This document shows, in pieces, positions 26,020 through 35,098 of a stretch of 64,000 nt of DNA. Each line of letters begins with the position of its first letter. Position 1 is the stretch's first letter. The translations under genes were made by a program, and so were the position numbers. This DNA is from Comamonas thiooxydans (GTDB lineage Bacteria > Pseudomonadota > Gammaproteobacteria > Burkholderiales > Burkholderiaceae_C): the NCBI RefSeq assembly GCF_002157685.2, contig NZ_AP026738.1:4526001-4590000 (forward strand), read 5' to 3'. The notes under the pieces are model-generated. The model was given only the letters and a program-made list of their open reading frames with translations. It had not been told where the DNA came from and did not search any database.

Positions 26020-26451
26020 TCAATATGACATGCGTTGGAAATGACAACAAACGCACAAAGGACTTTGCGATAGATGCAACCCAGGCCATGGAGCGCCTTG
26101 CCATGCCGAAACCAACTCTGAATAGGGCTTACCGATAGGCTTTTGAGCCGGCCCTCCAAAGATAATCGTTATAAATGTAATAGCAGTTACGACGATAGTC
26201 GCTGCCGAAATGGTTGCTATCTTTTCCAATATTCCCGGAGATATCAGCCAAACGGCCAATCCATCGCTGATCGCAACCCCAGCCAAATACCGTTGAGCGT
26301 CCGATGGAGGCAATTCCAGACTGCACGAAAGACAGAAACGGTGTGGACTCTCAAGCAACTCCAGCACAGCTTGGGCATCCTTGCTCACGAGCTTTGTCAA
26401 AGCCGGCAATCCTGCCCGGCAACCGGAAGGCCACTGCCAGTTTCGACATTA
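26020..26451 (-). pseudogene. Possible 5'-truncated membrane protein remnant
   Basis: An open frame without ATG (first possible start TTG at 26409) encodes a coding-like stretch, ALTKLVSKDAQAVLELLES, then a hydrophobic helix TISAATIVVTAITFITIIFGG. It ends in a cysteine-rich tail at 26020. The lack of a start codon and the overlap with other frames suggest a fragment of a membrane-associated gene. The family is not recognised. Confidence 0.3.
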
Positions 26452-26524
26452 CAAACACCCCGTTAAGCAGTGTCAGCAATGCAAACAGCAGAAAATCCCT
26501 GACTCGTCCATCAGAAAGAAGACC

Positions 26525-27379
26525 ATGGCACTTTACTGTATCGGAGACATCCAGGGCTGCGATGACGCTTTCGAGCGTTTACTGCAAACTGTGGATTTTT
26601 CCGCAAGTCGGGACACACTTTACGTGCTCGGCGACCTTGTCAATCGCGGCCCAAAATCCGCCGAGGTATTGCGCCGCTGCATGCAGGGCGGCGATGCCAT
26701 TCGCCCTCTGCTCGGCAATCACGACCTGCACCTGCTGGCCGCAGCCCGGGGCCTTCGCCGTCAAAGCAAGCGCGACACTCTGGCCCAGGTTCTGAGCGCA
26801 CCCGATTGCGATGCCCTGCTGCACTGGCTGCGCCAGCAGCCTCTGGCTCGCCTGCACACCAATGCGCTGGGTGAAAACCTTCTCATGGTGCATGCCGGCG
26901 TACTTCCTCAATGGGGTGTGCAGGATGCCGTGGCCTTGAGCATCGAAGTTCAGGCCGTGCTTCAGCATGCCGACCATGCACGCTTTTTGCAGAATATGTA
27001 TGGCAACCAGCCCGATCGCTGGTCCGCCGACCTGCAAGGCGATGACAGACTGCGCTGCATCGTCAACGCCTTTACCCGTCTGCGTTTTTGCAGTGCCGAC
27101 GGCGTCATGGATTTTGAGAGCGCGGAATCCGCCGACCACGCACCCGAAGGACTGATGCCCTGGTTCGATGTGCCGGGCCGGCTCACTGCAGATACACCCA
27201 TGGCTGTCGGTCACTGGTCCACCCTGGGCCATGTCAACCGGCCCGATCTGATGGCCATGGATACCGGCTGCGTCTGGGGCGGCTGTCTCAGCATGATGAG
27301 AATCGGCGAGCGCATGGACGAGCGAGAGCTGATACAGCTGCAGTGCCCGCAGGCCCAGGTACCCGGCGCCAAGGGATAG
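26525..27379 (+). CDS. apaH: Symmetrical bis(5'-nucleosyl)-tetraphosphatase
   Basis: This metallophosphoesterase splits Ap4A into two ADP, removing alarmones and decapping Np4-capped RNA. It is 284 residues long, the normal length. The catalytic motifs are in order: GDIQGCDDAFERLL at residues 7-20, GDLVNRGPKSAEVLRRC at about 37-53, LLGNHDLHLL near 64, then MVHAGVLPQW and the late GHWSTLGH block. The start at 26525 has AGAAG upstream and gives the family N-terminus MALYCIGDIQG. It is a single gene bounded by a bidirectional terminator. Confidence 0.95.
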   Translation: MALYCIGDIQGCDDAFERLLQTVDFSASRDTLYVLGDLVNRGPKSAEVLRRCMQGGDAIRPLLGNHDLHLLAAARGLRRQSKRDTLAQVLSAPDCDALLHWLRQQPLARLHTNALGENLLMVHAGVLPQWGVQDAVALSIEVQAVLQHADHARFLQNMYGNQPDRWSADLQGDDRLRCIVNAFTRLRFCSADGVMDFESAESADHAPEGLMPWFDVPGRLTADTPMAVGHWSTLGHVNRPDLMAMDTGCVWGGCLSMMRIGERMDERELIQLQCPQAQVPGAKG

Positions 27380-27386
27380 ACCAAAG

Positions 27387-27415
27387 AAAAACGCCTGCAT
27401 GCGGCAGGCGTTTTT
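27387..27415. terminator. Bidirectional terminator between apaH and the helicase gene
   Basis: ACGCCTGC (27391-27398) pairs with GCAGGCGT (27404-27411), with A-run before and T-run after. It serves the convergent apaH and helicase genes. Confidence 0.88.
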
Positions 27416-27436
27416 CCGGGTGATCGGTCACCGTGA

Positions 27437-28858
27437 TCAGGAAGCCACTACAGGCGCTCTGAACAAGGCAGCGACCTTGCGCTTGGGCTTGACGCTCACG
27501 CTCTTGACCGGGGCGACATGCTTGCTGTCCCAGGATGCGGTCTCGGCCGCGCTGCTGGCCTCATAGGGCTTGTCAAAGAAGGGATCCACGTTGACAGGGC
27601 GCTGGGCCATGCGCGATGGACGATGCGCATAGCCGCCACGGGGCGCTGCATCGAACTCGCGCTCGCGACGCGGACGATATTCCTCATCGCTGCGGCTGCG
27701 GCGTGCCGGACGGAAGTCCTGCATGGGCGCGGGTTCGACTTCGATCTTCTTCTTGGTGAGCTTTTCGATGTCGGCCACATTGCGGCTGTCATGGTCGGTC
27801 ACCAGCGTCACGGCCAGACCCGATGCGCCTGCGCGGCCGGTACGGCCGATGCGGTGCACATAGTCTTCGGCGTTGAAAGGCACGTCGTAGTTGAAGACTG
27901 CGGGCACATCCTTGATGTCCAGACCGCGCGCGGCCACATCGGTACAGACCAGCAGATCCACCTCGCCGGCCTTGAAGGCTTCCAGTGCCTTCAGGCGCTC
28001 GTCCTGGCTCTTGTCTCCATGCAGTGCGGCGGCACGCAGACCGTCACGCTCCAGGGCACGCGTCAGACGCGCACAACCCAGCTTGCTGTTGGAGAAGATG
28101 AAGGCCTGGCGAATGTCGCGCTCCTTGAGCACGGAACGAATCGCATACCGCTTGTCGTCATCCGTGACCTTGTAGAAGCGCTGCTCCACGGTAGACGCAG
28201 TCTCGTTGGGACGAGCCACCTCGATGGTCACGGGATCCTGCAGATAACTGCCGGCCAGACGCTTGATCTCGGGCGAGAACGTGGCCGAGAACAGCAGCGT
28301 GGTGCGGCTCTTGGGCAGATAGGAGAGGATGCGCTGCAGATCGGGCAGAAAGCCGATATCCAGCATGCGGTCGGCCTCGTCCAGCACCACATACTCCACC
28401 TGATTGAGCACCACATTCTTGGCCTCGATGTGGTCCAGCAGACGACCGGGCGTGGCCACCAGCACCTCGACGCCTTTTTTCAGCTCGATGGTCTGGGGCT
28501 TCATATCCATGCCACCAAACACCACGGTGCTGCGCAGCTTGGTGTGCTTGGCGTACAGGGCAATCTGTTGTGCCACCTGGTCGGCCAGCTCACGCGTGGG
28601 CAGCAGCACCAGGGCGCGCACCGGATGGCGGGCAGGCGATGCCGAGGCGTTTTCATGGCGCATCAGGCGCTGCAGCAGGGGCAGGGAGAAAGCCGCCGTC
28701 TTGCCTGTGCCGGTCTGGGCTGCGCCCATGACGTCCTTGCCGGTCAATACCACCGGAATGGCCTGCGCCTGAATCGGAGTCATGGACTCATAGCCCATGT
28801 CGGCCACTGCGCGTGCCAGGGGCTCAGCCAAGTGAAGATTGGAGAAAGAGCTTGTCAT
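27437..28858 (-). CDS. DEAD-box RNA helicase, RhlE type
   Basis: A 473-residue ATP-dependent RNA helicase. Motifs run in order: Q-motif TPIQAQAIPVVL, Walker A AQTGTGKTAAFSLP, PTRELADQV, motif II VLDEADRMLDIGF, SAT in LLFSATFSPE, and motif VI HRIGRTGRAG. The C-terminal 90 residues are basic and disordered (FRPARRSRSDEEYRPRRERE), a feature of RhlE-like proteins acting in ribosome assembly or RNA decay. The start at 28858 (MTSSFSNLHL) is the family N-terminus. The open frame continues about 380 bases upstream into noncoding and antisense sequence and should not be used. Confidence 0.94.
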   Translation of the reverse strand: MTSSFSNLHLAEPLARAVADMGYESMTPIQAQAIPVVLTGKDVMGAAQTGTGKTAAFSLPLLQRLMRHENASASPARHPVRALVLLPTRELADQVAQQIALYAKHTKLRSTVVFGGMDMKPQTIELKKGVEVLVATPGRLLDHIEAKNVVLNQVEYVVLDEADRMLDIGFLPDLQRILSYLPKSRTTLLFSATFSPEIKRLAGSYLQDPVTIEVARPNETASTVEQRFYKVTDDDKRYAIRSVLKERDIRQAFIFSNSKLGCARLTRALERDGLRAAALHGDKSQDERLKALEAFKAGEVDLLVCTDVAARGLDIKDVPAVFNYDVPFNAEDYVHRIGRTGRAGASGLAVTLVTDHDSRNVADIEKLTKKKIEVEPAPMQDFRPARRSRSDEEYRPRREREFDAAPRGGYAHRPSRMAQRPVNVDPFFDKPYEASSAAETASWDSKHVAPVKSVSVKPKRKVAALFRAPVVAS

Positions 28859-29023
28859 TGAGGGCGTTATTGTCGCACCGAGTGGGTTTTTCGCGTTGGC
28901 TTTGTGATTTTCTGCAGATGAAAAGCCTTCGCCCCCTCTGTTTTCACGCGTAAAAAGCCTTGCCAATATCCCGTGCAATCTATCGGGATAACCCGGATTT
29001 TCACATTCTGCCGCCCCAAAAAC

Positions 29024-29051
29024 AAAGGCGTGTGACAGTGCACACGCCTGA
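29024..29051 (-). terminator. Terminator of the metallopeptidase gene
   Basis: Read on the minus strand, AGGCGTGTG (29049-29041) pairs with CACACGCCT (29034-29026), followed by TTGTTTTTGG. It lies about 20 bases past the stop codon at 29070. Confidence 0.85.
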
Positions 29052-29069
29052 CTCAAGCCAGCTTGTGGC

Positions 29070-29942
29070 TCAAAGCGACTGAGCGGCGAAGGTATCGCAG
29101 GCCTTGACGCTGCCGGTCTTGTAGCCCTGGGTGAACCAGCGCACACGCTGGGCGCTGGAGCCATGGGTAAAGCTGTCAGGACGCACCGTGCCCGTGGCTT
29201 CGCGCTGCAGCTTGTCGTCGCCGATCTGCTGTGCAGCATTCATCGCCGACTCGATATCGCCCTGCTCCAGCCAGTTCTTGGCCTGCTGCGACTTGTTGGC
29301 CCAGATGCCGGCCAAGCAGTCGGCCTGCAGCTCCAGGCGCACGGACATGGCATTTTGCTCGCGTTCGCTGACACGGCCACGCATGCTGTCCACCTTGCCA
29401 GAGATGCCGAGCAGGTTCTGCACATGATGGCCCACTTCATGGGCAACCACATAGGCGCGCGCGAACTCACCGGGAGCACCAAGCTGACGGCTCATGGTGT
29501 TGAAGAAGTCCATGTCCAGATAGACCTTGTAGTCACCTGGGCAGTAAAACGGCCCCATGGCCGACTGCCCCGTGCCGCAGGCCGTGCGCGTCACGCCGGT
29601 GAACAGCACCAGCTTGGGGTTCTGATACTGAGCACCGCCTTCACGGAAGATCTGAGTCCAGACATCCTCGGTAGAAGCCAGCACCGTGGAGACAAACTTG
29701 GCCCCCTGGTCATCGCCAGCCGGGCGATGCGCTGGAGCCTGCTGCACCTGGGGGGAGCCACCACCGGAGAGAACGCCAATCGTGGTCAGCGGGTTGATGC
29801 CGAACACGCCCCAGCCAATCAGCGCCAGCACCACGGTGCCGATGCCGATGCTGCGACCACCAATGGGAAAACCACCGCCACCACCACCGTCTCCACGGCG
29901 ATCCTCGACGTTGTCCGACTCGCGGTTACCTTCCCATCTCAT
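29070..29942 (-). CDS. Neutral zinc metallopeptidase, YpfJ/KPN_02809 family
   Basis: A 290-residue single-pass membrane protein with the active site outside the cytoplasm. Residues 1-30 are charged and glycine-rich, and a helix follows at about 31-50 (IGIGTVVLALIGWGVFGI). The zinc motif HEVGHHVQNLLG is at about 168-179, and AYVVAHEV precedes it. LQADCLAGIW supplies the usual downstream ligand region. The family is widespread but its substrate is not known. The start is supported by AAGGAG nine bases upstream. Confidence 0.9.
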   Translation of the reverse strand: MRWEGNRESDNVEDRRGDGGGGGGFPIGGRSIGIGTVVLALIGWGVFGINPLTTIGVLSGGGSPQVQQAPAHRPAGDDQGAKFVSTVLASTEDVWTQIFREGGAQYQNPKLVLFTGVTRTACGTGQSAMGPFYCPGDYKVYLDMDFFNTMSRQLGAPGEFARAYVVAHEVGHHVQNLLGISGKVDSMRGRVSEREQNAMSVRLELQADCLAGIWANKSQQAKNWLEQGDIESAMNAAQQIGDDKLQREATGTVRPDSFTHGSSAQRVRWFTQGYKTGSVKACDTFAAQSL

Positions 29943-30085
29943 GGTGCTTACTCCTTAGCTGTGTTGCACGCGGCCTGCGCCGGGTGGCGATATTAAGGGC
30001 TGTGGCTCCGAATGCAGGTATCAAGCTGTGCTTTTGCCACCTCAGTCAAGCTGCAGCGCAGCATTGTTGACGTTTGGCCTGTTGT

Positions 30086-30382
30086 TCAGCGGCCGACAGG
30101 CGTGGACTGAGGCTGGTTGCGGGCTACCTGCTCCTCCACCACATCGACCATGCTCAGAAACAGAAAGGCCACTGCCAGCAGGCCCACCACCGCCAGGACG
30201 GCCGATGCCCAGAGCTTGGCCGAAGAGGATTTGCGCGGTGCTGCCGCCTGCTGCTGGGTCGGCTCGTAGCTCGCAGCCGAGCCGCCATCCCGCCAGACCG
30301 GCTCGACATGACCACGGCTGGAAGGCGCTTGTGTCCAGGTAGGGTCCTTGCGTTGCCCGGAGCGGGGAGAAAAGCCAAACAT
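30086..30382 (-). CDS. Small single-pass membrane protein of unknown function
   Basis: A 98-residue protein starting MFGFSPRSGQRKDPTW. Residues 1-50 are polar, proline- and glutamine-rich, followed by one membrane helix near 55-80 (LWASAVLAVVGLLAVAFLFL) and a short acidic tail. Codon use is typical of the region. I do not recognise the family. The start at 30382 was chosen because the sequence further upstream in this frame lies antisense to the next gene. It sits in an otherwise 600-base gap between the metallopeptidase and the cyclodeaminase-like gene. Confidence 0.55.
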   Translation of the reverse strand: MFGFSPRSGQRKDPTWTQAPSSRGHVEPVWRDGGSAASYEPTQQQAAAPRKSSSAKLWASAVLAVVGLLAVAFLFLSMVDVVEEQVARNQPQSTPVGR

Positions 30383-30540
30383 GTGTACGACAAAATCGAT
30401 GGATAAGACAGTGGCTATTGTGCGCGCTGGCAGCCTTCGCCAGAAGCGTTCGTGCTGCGACATTCTGTCGGTCAACGCCGGGCCGGGCTTGCAATTCTGT
30501 AAGCTCAGAGGCTTGTCCGCTGCCCCCCATACGACTGCCC

Positions 30541-31500
30541 ATGAATGCCCAGACCCAGCCCTCGACAGCGTCTCTGGACGCCCGCGCCACTGCCGCACTG
30601 CTGCCATGGTCCGCCCTGGCCGATGAGATCGAAGCACTTTTGCGCCAGTTGCAAAACAGTTGCAGTGTCTCGGTTCCGCCACGCATCGTCATGCCGACGG
30701 CGGCGGGCAATTGCCTGTTCTGCATGCCGGCCACCGATGGCTAGGTGGTCATGACCAAGCTCATCAGTTTCACGCCAGGCAATGCCCGGATGGGCAGGCC
30801 TACCATTCAGGGCGATATCGTGGTTTTTGATGCAGCGACCGGAGTGCGTCAACTGATTCTGGACGGCCCCACCGTCACGGCCAGACGCACCGCAGCCGTA
30901 TCGTTGCTGGCAGCGCGCCGCCTGGCCCCCAGGCCTCAAGGCGCGCTGCTCATCGTCGGCGCCGGCGTGCAGGGCAGCGCCCATCTGCAGGCTTTTTCCC
31001 AGGGCCTTGGCACGCAGGAGGTCTGGATTCACTCGCGCAGTGCCAGCAGCGCGCAGCGGCTTGCAGACGAGGCCCGCGACCTGGGTCTGCATGCGCGCAT
31101 CACCGACGACCTGGAGGAGGCCGCCCAGCACTGCCCGCTGATTGTGACCTGCACGCCCGCGCAGGCCGTGGTGCTGCATGAGGCCGCAAGACCCGATGCC
31201 TTTGTCTGCGCTGTCGGCGCCTTCACGCCGCAAATGGTGGAGCTGGATCCCGAGTTGTGCCGGCGCTTTCTGCATCAGGGCCAGATCGTCGTCGACACCG
31301 CCGATGCTGCGCACGAAGCCGGCGACCTGCTCCAGGCCGGCATCGAGGTCGACACCCTGCCCACGCTGGCCACCGTGGTGCATCAGGACTGGTCGCGCTC
31401 CACGAAGCCTGTACTCTTCAAATCCTGCGGCTGGGGCGGCTGGGATCTGGCTGCCACCCGCCTGGCCCTGCGCCAGCACCTGCTCAGGCAGCACGCCTGA
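30541..31500 (+). pseudogene. Ornithine cyclodeaminase/mu-crystallin family gene with in-frame TAG
   Basis: Relatives of about 315 residues are ornithine cyclodeaminases or reductases of pyrroline-2- and piperideine-2-carboxylate. The frame begins MNAQTQPSTASLDA at 30541, reaches LFCMPATDG and then meets TAG at 30742-30744. The same frame resumes at once with VVMTKLISFTPGNARMGRP and continues to 31500, with the NAD(P)-binding GALLIVGAGVQGSAHLQAF and VDTADAAHEAGDL intact. A single base change from TGG would explain the stop. Alternatives are sequencing error or a restart at ATG 30751, which has AGGTGG just upstream but would lack the first 70 residues. Confidence 0.8.
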
Positions 31501-31663
31501 ACATCCTCCATTTGCTCATTTTTCAGAAGCATCAAGTCATTGATGAATAAGCGATCCATCCACTCTCTGGATTGCCATCCCGAGCACTGACTGCGCTGAA
31601 AAGCGACGCCATCCAGCCTAATTTGTCTCCCTGGTGACAAATTCAAAAAAAGCGGTTTTAATA

Positions 31664-31680
31664 ATACTCATATTGAGTAT
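31664..31680. promoter_or_regulatory. Perfect palindrome before nadA (likely operator)
   Basis: ATACTCA-TAT-TGAGTAT is a perfect 7-3-7 inverted repeat ending 24 bases before the nadA start, in an AT-rich patch with TAATA and TATAAA that could hold the promoter. Its position fits repression of NAD synthesis. The protein that binds it is not visible in the window. Confidence 0.65.
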
Positions 31681-31704
31681 AAATATTTAACAGCACAACT
31701 CAGG

Positions 31705-32847
31705 ATGGAGACGATGACGATCAGAACCGTGGAATTCGACCAGCCCGCACCGGGCAGCAGCAGCCAGTGCAGCACAGGCCAGGCCTGGGCCAGGGTGCTG
31801 CCGCAGCAGGACCGCCAGCAGCAGCGCGAGACGGCGCAGCGCATCAAGGCTCTTCTCAAGGAACGCAATGCCGTCATGGTTGCCCACTACTATGTGGACG
31901 GTGCGCTGCAGGATCTGGCACGCGATACCGGCGGCTGCGTGGGCGACTCGCTGGAGATGGCGCGCTTTGGTGCCAACCATCCCGCCAAGACCCTGATCGT
32001 GGCCGGCGTGCGCTTCATGGGCGAGACCGCAAAAATCCTCAGCCCCGAGAAGACCGTGCTCATGCCCGACGGCGATGCCACCTGCTCGCTGGACCTGGGC
32101 TGCCCGGCCGACGAGTTCAGCCGCTTCTGCGACGCCCATCCCGACCGCACCGTGGTCGTCTATGCCAACACCAGCGCTGCCGTGAAGGCCCGGGCCGACT
32201 GGGTGGTCACCTCGTCGGTAGGACAGGACATCGTGGCCGCCCTGCACGCGCGTGGCGAGAAAATCCTCTGGGCACCCGACCGCCATCTGGGCAGCCACAT
32301 CCAGCAACAAACCGGCGCCGACATGCTGCTGTGGCAGGGCAGTTGCGTGGTCCATGACGAATTCAAGGCCGACGAGCTGCAGGCCCTGGCCCATGCCCAC
32401 CCCGAGGCCGCGATTCTGGTTCACCCCGAATCGCCGGCCGCCGTCACTGCGCTGGCCGATGTGGTGGGCTCCACCACTCAGCTGATTGCCGCCGTGGGCA
32501 AACTGCCCACCAACACCTTCATCGTGGCCACCGATCAAGGCATTCTTCACGACATGCGCCAGCGCTATCCGGGCAAGCACTTTCTGGCTGCCCCGACGGC
32601 TGGCACGGGTGGCAGCTGCAAAAGCTGTGCCTTCTGCCCCTGGATGGCCATGAACAGCCTGCCGGGCGTGGAGCGGACCCTGCTGCAAGGCAGCGGTGCC
32701 ATCGAGCTTGACACGATGCTGGGCCTGGCCGCCCGCAGGCCCATACAGCGCATGCTGGATTTTGCCGCTGCCCAGCGCCAGCCGGTACGCGCCAGCGGCG
32801 AGCTGGAACGCGACGCGGCCCTGTTCCAGAACTTCGGTCCGGCCTGA
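31705..32847 (+). CDS. nadA: Quinolinate synthase
   Basis: This [4Fe-4S] enzyme condenses iminoaspartate with dihydroxyacetone phosphate to quinolinate in NAD synthesis. It is 380 residues long. Key cysteine segments are all present: [15 protein letters not shown] near 125-137, [11 protein letters not shown] in the middle, and [16 protein letters not shown] near 310-325. [13 protein letters not shown] and [19 protein letters not shown] are family blocks. nadB follows 15 bases downstream, so both steps of quinolinate synthesis are one operon. nadC is not in the window. A palindrome lies just upstream. Confidence 0.97.
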   Translation: METMTIRTVEFDQPAPGSSSQCSTGQAWARVLPQQDRQQQRETAQRIKALLKERNAVMVAHYYVDGALQDLARDTGGCVGDSLEMARFGANHPAKTLIVAGVRFMGETAKILSPEKTVLMPDGDATCSLDLGCPADEFSRFCDAHPDRTVVVYANTSAAVKARADWVVTSSVGQDIVAALHARGEKILWAPDRHLGSHIQQQTGADMLLWQGSCVVHDEFKADELQALAHAHPEAAILVHPESPAAVTALADVVGSTTQLIAAVGKLPTNTFIVATDQGILHDMRQRYPGKHFLAAPTAGTGGSCKSCAFCPWMAMNSLPGVERTLLQGSGAIELDTMLGLAARRPIQRMLDFAAAQRQPVRASGELERDAALFQNFGPA

Positions 32848-32862
32848 GAAAGGACAAGCACC

Positions 32863-34389
32863 ATGCCCCAATCTCAGACTTGCAGCGATGTGCTCATCAT
32901 CGGCTCTGGACTGGCCGGCCTGACGCTGGCGCTCAGCCTGCCCAGCACACTGCGCATCACCGTGCTCAGCAAAAGCCGTGCCGACGAATGCGCCAGCGCC
33001 TGGGCCCAAGGCGGGGTTGCCGCCGTGCTGGATCCCGCCGACAGCCTGGAAGCCCATGTTCAGGACACGCTGATCGCCGGTGCCGGCCTCTGCGACGAAG
33101 GCGCCGTGCGCCGCATCCTGGAGCAAGGCCCCCAGGCTATCGCCTGGCTACAGACCCTGGGTGTGCCCTTCAGCACCGATGCAGACGGCCGCCTGCACCT
33201 GACGCGCGAAGGCGGCCACAGCGCGCGGCGCATTGTGCATGCGGCCGACCGCACCGGGCAGGCCGTGCACCAGACCTTGCTGCAGGCCTGCCGGCGTCTG
33301 AAGCACATCACCTTGCTGCAGCATTGCACCGCCATGGAACTGCTGCAGGACGTGCAGCAGCGCTGCGTGGGCGCCAGCGTGCGCAATGCCGATGGCCAGC
33401 AGCAGCCAATGCTGGCCAGTCATACCGTGCTGGCCACGGGCGGCATGGGCCAGATCTACCCCAGCACCACCAATCCGGCCACGGCGACCGGCGACGGCAT
33501 TGCCATGGCCTGGCGTGCGGGCTGTGTCGTGCGCGACCTGGAGTTCATGCAGTTCCACCCCACGGCCTTGCAAGTGGGCGGCCGGTCCGTGGGCCTGGTC
33601 TCGGAAGCGCTGCGCGGTGAAGGAGCCCTGTTGTGCCTGCCTGACCGCGATGGCCGACCCGGCGAGCGCTTCATGCTGCGCCACGACCCGCGCGCCGAGC
33701 TGGCACCGCGCGACATCGTGGCCCGCGCCATCGATGGCGAGATGCGTGCACATCAACTACCCCATGTGCTGCTGGACATCACACACCGCAGCCGTGACTG
33801 GCTGGAGCAGCATTTCCCCGGCGTCATGGCTCTGTGCGCGGCGCACGGCATAGACATTGCCACCCAGCCCATCCCTGTGGCTCCCTGTGCCCACTATGCC
33901 TGCGGCGGCGTGCAGGCCCATGTAGACGGCCGCACTGCCGTAGCCGGGCTATGGGCGATTGGCGAGGTTGCCCGTACCGGCCTGCATGGCGCCAACCGCC
34001 TGGCCAGCAATTCGCTGCTGGAGTGCGTGGTCATGGGCAGGTCTGCCGCGCTGCGCATGGCCGAGCAGTCCCTGCACAAGCCCGCGGCCGTCCAAGGCAG
34101 GCAGCGCAAGCCCGGCAAGAACCTGAGCGCTGAAAGCCAGCAGGAGATGCGCCAGTCGCTGCAGCAGCTCATGCTGCACAACGTGGGCATTGTGCGCAGC
34201 AACCACAGCCTGATTGCAGCGGCCAAGCAACTGGTGCTGTGGCGTGCCCAATGGCGCGGTGCCGACCCAGCCCTGCGCAACCAGCTGGCCCTGTGCAGCC
34301 TGATGGTCGACGCGGCACTGCAGCGCCACGCCAGCGTTGGCGCGCACTGCAATCTGGATTGGCCGGCCCTCGAAGCGGCAGCCGCCTGA
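32863..34389 (+). CDS. nadB: L-aspartate oxidase
   Basis: This flavoprotein oxidises L-aspartate to iminoaspartate, which NadA uses directly. It is 508 residues long. The FAD fold VLIIGSGLAGLTLALSLP is at the N-terminus, followed by SAWAQGGVAAVLDPADSLEAH, HSARRIVHAADRTGQAVH and LATGGMGQIYPSTTNPATATG. ANRLASNSLLECVVMG near 380 closes the flavin domain, and a helical C-terminal domain follows. AAAGGA precedes the start codon, and the gene forms an operon with nadA. Confidence 0.96.
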   Translation: MPQSQTCSDVLIIGSGLAGLTLALSLPSTLRITVLSKSRADECASAWAQGGVAAVLDPADSLEAHVQDTLIAGAGLCDEGAVRRILEQGPQAIAWLQTLGVPFSTDADGRLHLTREGGHSARRIVHAADRTGQAVHQTLLQACRRLKHITLLQHCTAMELLQDVQQRCVGASVRNADGQQQPMLASHTVLATGGMGQIYPSTTNPATATGDGIAMAWRAGCVVRDLEFMQFHPTALQVGGRSVGLVSEALRGEGALLCLPDRDGRPGERFMLRHDPRAELAPRDIVARAIDGEMRAHQLPHVLLDITHRSRDWLEQHFPGVMALCAAHGIDIATQPIPVAPCAHYACGGVQAHVDGRTAVAGLWAIGEVARTGLHGANRLASNSLLECVVMGRSAALRMAEQSLHKPAAVQGRQRKPGKNLSAESQQEMRQSLQQLMLHNVGIVRSNHSLIAAAKQLVLWRAQWRGADPALRNQLALCSLMVDAALQRHASVGAHCNLDWPALEAAAA

Positions 34390-34415
34390 TCTCGCCCAGC
34401 AGCCTCCCTGGAAAG

Positions 34416-34449
34416 CAAAAAGCCCGCTGTATCCGCAGCGGGCTTTTTT
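34416..34449. terminator. Bidirectional terminator between nadB and dcd
   Basis: AGCCCGCTG (34421-34429) pairs with CAGCGGGCT (34436-34444), flanked by A-run and T-run, between convergent genes. Confidence 0.9.
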
Positions 34450-34465
34450 GGCGAAGCAACAGGCC

Positions 34466-35032
34466 TCAGGCCTTGGGCAGGGTCACGCCATGCTGGCCCT
34501 GGTACTTGCCGTTGCGGTCCTTGTAGCTGACTTCGCATTGCTCGTCGCCCTGGAAGAACAGCACCTGGGCGCAGCCTTCGCCTGCATAGATCTTGGCCGG
34601 CAGCGGCGTGGTGTTGGAGAACTCCAGCGTCACATAGCCTTCCCACTCGGGCTCGAAGGGCGTCACGTTGACGATGATGCCGCAGCGCGCATAAGTGCTC
34701 TTGCCCAGGCAGACGGTCAGCACGTCGCGCGGGATGCGGAAATACTCCACCGTGCGGGCCAGTGCAAAGCTGTTGGGCGGGATGATGCAATAGTCACCCT
34801 CGAAGTCGACAAAGCTCTTCTCGTCAAAGTTCTTGGGGTCCACCACCGTGCTGTGGATATTCGTGAAGACCTTGAATTCGCGGGCGCAGCGGATGTCGTA
34901 GCCGTAGCTCGAGGTACCGTAGCTGATGATCTTCTTGCCGTCGACCTGGCGCACCTGGCCAGGCTCGAAAGGCTCGATCATGCCGTGCTGCTCCGCCATC
35001 TGACGGATCCATTTGTCGCTCTTGATGCTCAT
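34466..35032 (-). CDS. dcd: dCTP deaminase
   Basis: The enzyme converts dCTP to dUTP, feeding thymidylate synthesis. It is 188 residues long, the normal size for the monofunctional gammaproteobacterial/betaproteobacterial type. [21 protein letters not shown] contains the nucleotide-binding and catalytic region, with the conserved glutamate in PFEPEWEG, and [10 protein letters not shown] follows. The start at 35032 ([15 protein letters not shown]) is the family N-terminus. The frame extends to 35077 without conservation. It lies downstream of the guanine deaminase gene on the same strand. Confidence 0.96.
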   Translation of the reverse strand: MSIKSDKWIRQMAEQHGMIEPFEPGQVRQVDGKKIISYGTSSYGYDIRCAREFKVFTNIHSTVVDPKNFDEKSFVDFEGDYCIIPPNSFALARTVEYFRIPRDVLTVCLGKSTYARCGIIVNVTPFEPEWEGYVTLEFSNTTPLPAKIYAGEGCAQVLFFQGDEQCEVSYKDRNGKYQGQHGVTLPKA

Positions 35033-35059
35033 TAGAAATCCTGTATCGCTTGATTTTTC

Positions 35060-35098
35060 ATAGCGTTGTGCGCTCACAAATCAAGCGCAAGACCGCTA
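35060..35098. repeat. Inverted repeat between guaD and dcd
   Basis: ATAGCGTTGTGCGCT pairs imperfectly with AGCGCAAGACCGCTAT around a short loop. It overlaps the guaD stop codon. It resembles the outer stems of the two-tier palindromes but lacks the inner hairpin. Confidence 0.5.

Larger units (their letters stand above)
25085..26524. other. AT-richer tract with decayed coding frames
   Basis: About 1.4 kb between the H-NS-like gene and apaH with no convincing intact gene. 25130-25230 is strongly AT-rich (TTTATAAAATGCAACTACG region). Several minus-strand frames look like protein but lack starts or are interrupted, as given in separate entries. A 64-residue frame at 25910-26104 (MARRSMAWVASIAKSF) overlaps the start of the next minus-strand frame by 11 bases. 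I see no integrase, transposase, direct repeats or attachment site. Confidence 0.6.

Noticed and set aside
24794-26524. A small prophage or integrated element next to the H-NS-like gene
   Set aside because: No integrase, transposase, terminal repeats or tRNA attachment site could be seen, so only decayed frames are reported.
28859-29239. N-terminal extension of the helicase frame
   Set aside because: The extension overlaps the metallopeptidase gene and its terminator and has no conservation; the family start is at 28858.
31687-33126. 479-residue minus-strand frame opposite nadA
   Set aside because: It covers nadA and the start of nadB, both with intact catalytic motifs, and has antisense-type composition.
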